This document shows positions 61,881-64,000 of a stretch of DNA of 64,000 nt, piece by piece. The stretch lies in assembly GCA_964453525.1 (NCBI GenBank), contig CAYVOV010000007.1:62001-126000 (forward strand), written 5' to 3'. Every line of letters begins with the position of its first letter. Positions within the stretch are counted from its first letter, which is position 1. The DNA comes from CAYVOV01 sp964453525. Its GTDB lineage: Bacteria > Chloroflexota > Dehalococcoidia > Dehalococcoidales > UBA2162. The notes below the pieces were generated by a model. That model was not told where the DNA came from. It saw nothing but the letters and a program-made list of their open reading frames with translations, and ran no database searches. The position numbers were made by a program, and so were the translations under genes.

Positions 61881-62591
61881 GTGACTACAAAGAAAGCCCT
61901 TCTCCTTGCCAGGATGGACCCTCCGGCAGAGAATGAAGCTGGCTGGAACCAGTGGTATAATGGGACGCATGTTGCCGCCCGTATCAAAATACCGGGATTC
62001 CTATCAGCACGCCGGTTTACCAAAATAGATGGCTTACCGAAAGAGTACGCAACCACCGGGGAAGCTAAATACCTGGCTCTCTATGACCTGACAAGTATAA
62101 AAGTGCTGCTGGGTAAAGATTACGGCGAAATACGTGAGAAGGAGTTTGCCCTGCCTCCGGACAGCTACGAAAACCAGATATTCAAGCTGCCTAAATTCGC
62201 CCGCGCCATCTACCAGCAAATCTACCCCGAAGATGGAGACTATGAAATACCGCTGGTGAATTATGCCTTTCTGGTGGGACACGAGGTGCCCCGAAACCGA
62301 CACCAAGAGTTCAATATCTGGTATAATACCGAACACATCCCGGCGCTGCTGTCTGTCCCCGGTTTTGTCTCCGTCCGCCGTTTTATCCTTAACCGGCGTG
62401 AAATACCACCGATTACCGACAAGGGCGGCTCAGCCTCCAGATACCTCACCATCTGGGATATTGAGAACGAGGAGGCACTGGTGCGTGATGAATTTGTTAA
62501 AGCATCGAAGTCGCCCTGGACCGACTGGATAAGAAGCTGGTACACGCGGAAGCTCTGTACCCTCTATGAGCAAATCTATCCAGAAATCTAA
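61881..62591 (+). CDS. duplicated EthD/dimeric alpha-beta-barrel-like protein
   Basis: This 236-residue protein is made of two homologous halves. Each has a WxxWYNxxH segment and an IPGFxSxRRF segment (WNQWYNGTHVAARIKIPG and FNIWYNTEHIPALLSVPG), then KYLALYDL or RYLTIWDIEN, and each half ends in a YEQIYPE / YQQIYPE motif. These features match EthD-like ferredoxin-fold proteins, which act as monooxygenase or heme-related helpers. GTG 61881 lies 6 bases after GGAGG; a longer frame from ATG 61848 lacks such a site. The His and Trp residues of each half may bind a ligand. The function is unknown. Confidence 0.85.
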   Translation: MTTKKALLLARMDPPAENEAGWNQWYNGTHVAARIKIPGFLSARRFTKIDGLPKEYATTGEAKYLALYDLTSIKVLLGKDYGEIREKEFALPPDSYENQIFKLPKFARAIYQQIYPEDGDYEIPLVNYAFLVGHEVPRNRHQEFNIWYNTEHIPALLSVPGFVSVRRFILNRREIPPITDKGGSASRYLTIWDIENEEALVRDEFVKASKSPWTDWIRSWYTRKLCTLYEQIYPEI

Positions 62592-62624
62592 TATCTGTTC
62601 GGGATTAAGTGAACACAACAAGGT

Positions 62625-62652
62625 AAAGCCCGACTATAAAGTCGGGCTTTTA
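62625..62652. terminator. Rho-independent terminator between convergent genes
   Basis: An 11-bp stem AAAGCCCGACT/AGTCGGGCTTT (62625-62635 with 62640-62650) with a 4-base loop runs into T-rich sequence. It ends the EthD-like gene and can also serve the converging small gene. Confidence 0.85.
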
Positions 62653-62705
62653 GCGTTTGACCTGTCATACAGGCGGACACCGGTTCAATTTTCAAAGCTA
62701 CCGGA

Positions 62706-62909
62706 CTAGGGGAAACAGCCAAGCTGGCATTTGGCTATCTTAATATTCAGTTTGTTTGCCATGTCCCCGACAGTTCTTCTACCAACTCCCTGGTTCTCGC
62801 TTATCTTGAATGCCACGGCACAGGGAAGCCTGCCGTCGACAAGAGACCCCCTTATCTCCTCCTCCAGAGCTTTTTCTTTCTCGGCACTCAGTGTTGACTC
62901 GTCAGCCAT
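62706..62909 (-). CDS. small Cys-containing protein with possible HTH-like helix pair
   Basis: This 67-residue protein has an acidic N-terminal helix (EKEKALEEEIRGSLVDG) and a core LPCAVAFKISENQGVGRRTVGDMANKLNIKI that looks like a helix-turn-helix, then the ending CQLGCFP. Cys residues at 30, 61 and 65 might bind metal. GAGGAGGGGAG precedes ATG 62909, which supports it as a real gene. I do not recognise the family. A regulatory role is possible from the helix pattern only. Confidence 0.7.
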   Translation of the reverse strand: MADESTLSAEKEKALEEEIRGSLVDGRLPCAVAFKISENQGVGRRTVGDMANKLNIKIAKCQLGCFP

Positions 62910-62995
62910 TCTCCCCTCCTCTTAATTCGTTTTTACTTTAAATAAGTACTGTGCTCTATAGTCATAATATTATACAGAAACGGACAGTGCAAACC

Positions 62996-63316
62996 GTTTC
63001 TGTTTGGTTTTATTTGAATGAAACGCTTTTTCTTTTTACTCTATCTATTCCCACCCGCCGCCCTTGAGGAAGCTAAAGAGGGGGTACCCCCTCTTTAGAA
63101 ATCTCCCCCTTGGTCTCCCTCTCAAACAGTTTCCTGCTTTATAATGCGGTTTTTAGCCCGTTTGAGAGGGGGAGAGATTATTGAGAGGGGGCTCCGCCCC
63201 CTCTCTCTTTTACACCACTCTCCAGCCAGGAGAACATTTCTTCTATTTACAGTGGTTCCGGCTGGAGAGGGGTCAGGGGGTGAGATAAAAAATACCAACC
63301 AAATGCAAACAGAACC
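62996..63316. mobile_element. MITE-like element, copy B (321 bp)
   Basis: The ends match copy A: GTTTCTGTTTGG at the left and GGTTCTGTTTGC reading inward from the right. Near-exact 8-bp direct repeats flank it (TGCAAACC at 62988-62995, TGTAAACC at 63317-63324). The left and right thirds match copy A, while the middle holds extra palindromes (GGGGGTACCCCC; AGGGGGCTCCGCCCCCT) not in copy A. It has no coding capacity and fills most of the 62910-63412 gap. Confidence 0.82.
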
Positions 63317-63330
63317 TGTAAACCCGAACA

Positions 63331-63360
63331 TTGACAAATCTCTCCAGGGAGGCTTACACT
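63331..63360 (+). promoter_or_regulatory. promoter of the right-edge hydrolase gene
   Basis: TTGACA at 63331-63336, an 18-bp spacer and TACACT at 63355-63360 lie 53 bp before ATG 63413. It sits 15 bp beyond the end of MITE copy B. Confidence 0.65.
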
Positions 63361-63412
63361 CTAATTTCAGTGACCGGATGAGTCCTTTATAGCTTAACCG
63401 AGGAGGAAGACA

Positions 63413-64000
63413 ATGCCCACAGTGAAGGTTGGCGATATCAATATGTACTATGAAGTCCACGGGGAAGGCGAACCACTTGTCCTGATAATGGGACTCGGCG
63501 GGGATATAACAAGGTGGTGGAGAATACTTCCGGTGCTGGCGAAAGAATTCCGGGTAATTGCTTTTGATAACAGGGGAGTCGGCAGGACTGATAAACCGGA
63601 TATACCCTACACAATGGCAATGATGGCCGACGATATTGCCGGACTGATGGATGTCATCGGCATTGATGCCGCCCATATTTTCGGAATTTCGCTGGGCGGT
63701 ATGATAGCCCAGAACCTCGCTCTGCGACATCCTCAAAGAATCATCAGCCTCATACTGGGGTGTACCCGGTGCGGAGGCAGTCACAGTATTACCGATGAGT
63801 CAGGAGGAGAAAGCGCCCTTAATCCCGAGCTTATCGAGTTATTAACGCCTGAGGAGAGGGCACGGCAGATGCTGCCCTTCCTCTGGAGCCAGGAATTCAT
63901 CGATAACAACCCCGAAATTGTTGAACAGCAGATTGCCCTGAGCCGGGACAATCCAATCGACCTGACCGGCTACACAAGGCAGCTTGAGGCGGCAAATACT
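63413..64000 (+). CDS. alpha/beta hydrolase (cut by right edge)
   Basis: An open plus-strand frame of 196 codons begins at ATG 63413 (GAGGAGG 7 bases upstream) and runs off the right edge. MPTVKVGDINMYYEVHGEGE, LIMGLGGD, FDNRGVGRTDKP and the nucleophile elbow FGISLGGMIAQ mark an alpha/beta-hydrolase of the pimeloyl-ester / 3-oxoadipate enol-lactonase group. The elbow Ser is near residue 91. The catalytic Asp and His lie beyond the window. It differs from the hydrolase at 249-1184, so they are not copies of one another. Confidence 0.88.
   Translation, partial: MPTVKVGDINMYYEVHGEGEPLVLIMGLGGDITRWWRILPVLAKEFRVIAFDNRGVGRTDKPDIPYTMAMMADDIAGLMDVIGIDAAHIFGISLGGMIAQNLALRHPQRIISLILGCTRCGGSHSITDESGGESALNPELIELLTPEERARQMLPFLWSQEFIDNNPEIVEQQIALSRDNPIDLTGYTRQLEAANT

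Noticed and set aside
63122..63784. 220-codon open frame on the minus strand
   Set aside because: It runs across MITE copy B and antisense to the edge hydrolase, with no domain.

Overview
The window reads as a chromosome segment of a strictly anaerobic bacterium that uses corrinoids and radical chemistry. The gene set (MttB-type methyltransferases, a corrinoid protein, a glycyl radical enzyme, a tungsten-type aldehyde:ferredoxin oxidoreductase, DUF169, a LarA-type protein, many small Fe-S proteins and cupins) resembles uncultured sediment Chloroflexota (Dehalococcoidia-like). That placement comes from family content only; there is no rRNA or other taxonomic marker here. Clear promoters have TTGACA-type -35 boxes, 17-18 bp spacers and TATAAT-like -10 boxes. 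Shine-Dalgarno sites are strong, and GTG and TTG starts are common.

Region 1 (1-22,548, all minus strand) is a secondary-lipid or polyketide locus. In transcription order it has a nucleotidyltransferase-like protein, a collagen-like Gly-rich protein with IPT/TIG-like repeats, a half-length squalene-cyclase-like protein, two very large PUFA-synthase-like megasynthases (NMO-NMO-KS-AT-ACP-KR-DH, then KS-AT-ACP-DH-PPTase), a free acyl carrier protein, a type I phosphodiesterase, an NAD-dependent epimerase/reductase, an alpha/beta hydrolase and the start of a B12-binding radical SAM protein that runs off the left edge. Start/stop overlaps couple the two synthases and the ACP. A tRNA-Gly(TCC) gene lies at the upstream border.

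Region 2 (about 23,000-37,310) is mixed. It has a small operon of ferredoxin-fold and SnoaL-like proteins behind a near-consensus promoter, a MATE exporter with a PadR regulator that looks leaderless, a PIG-L-like protein lacking the usual catalytic Asp, coiled-coil proteins, and a catabolic block: PaaK-like CoA ligase, MerR regulator with a Cys-rich tail, GlcF/GlcD-like oxidoreductase pair, two-subunit CoA-transferase and a family 5 solute-binding lipoprotein.

Region 3 (37,840-53,049, plus strand) is the main catabolic region: LarA-like protein, DUF169 protein, SDR, AOR with a MoaD-like carrier, then a compact operon with a MetH-activation-domain protein, MttB paralog 1, methyl-H4folate:corrinoid methyltransferase, MttB paralog 2, corrinoid protein, glycyl radical enzyme, its activase and a SAM methyltransferase. 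The glycyl radical enzyme has Cys-Ser-Tyr where well-known GRE eliminases have Cys-Val-Glu, so its substrate is open. The operon suggests that corrinoid-dependent demethylation is coupled to radical cleavage of the same compound.

Region 4 (53,050-64,000) holds Fe-S aldo/keto reductase, HAD phosphatase, class II fructose-bisphosphatase (glpX), DUF1537 kinase and a methyltransferase, all between two inverted copies of a ~165 bp repeat. After these come an SDR, a tandemly duplicated cupin-ferredoxin pair, a duplicated EthD-like protein, a small Cys-containing protein and an alpha/beta hydrolase cut by the right edge. Two MITE-like elements with terminal inverted repeats and 8-bp direct flanking repeats are at 37,464-37,648 and 62,996-63,316. 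I saw no CRISPR array, rRNA, integrase or transposase.
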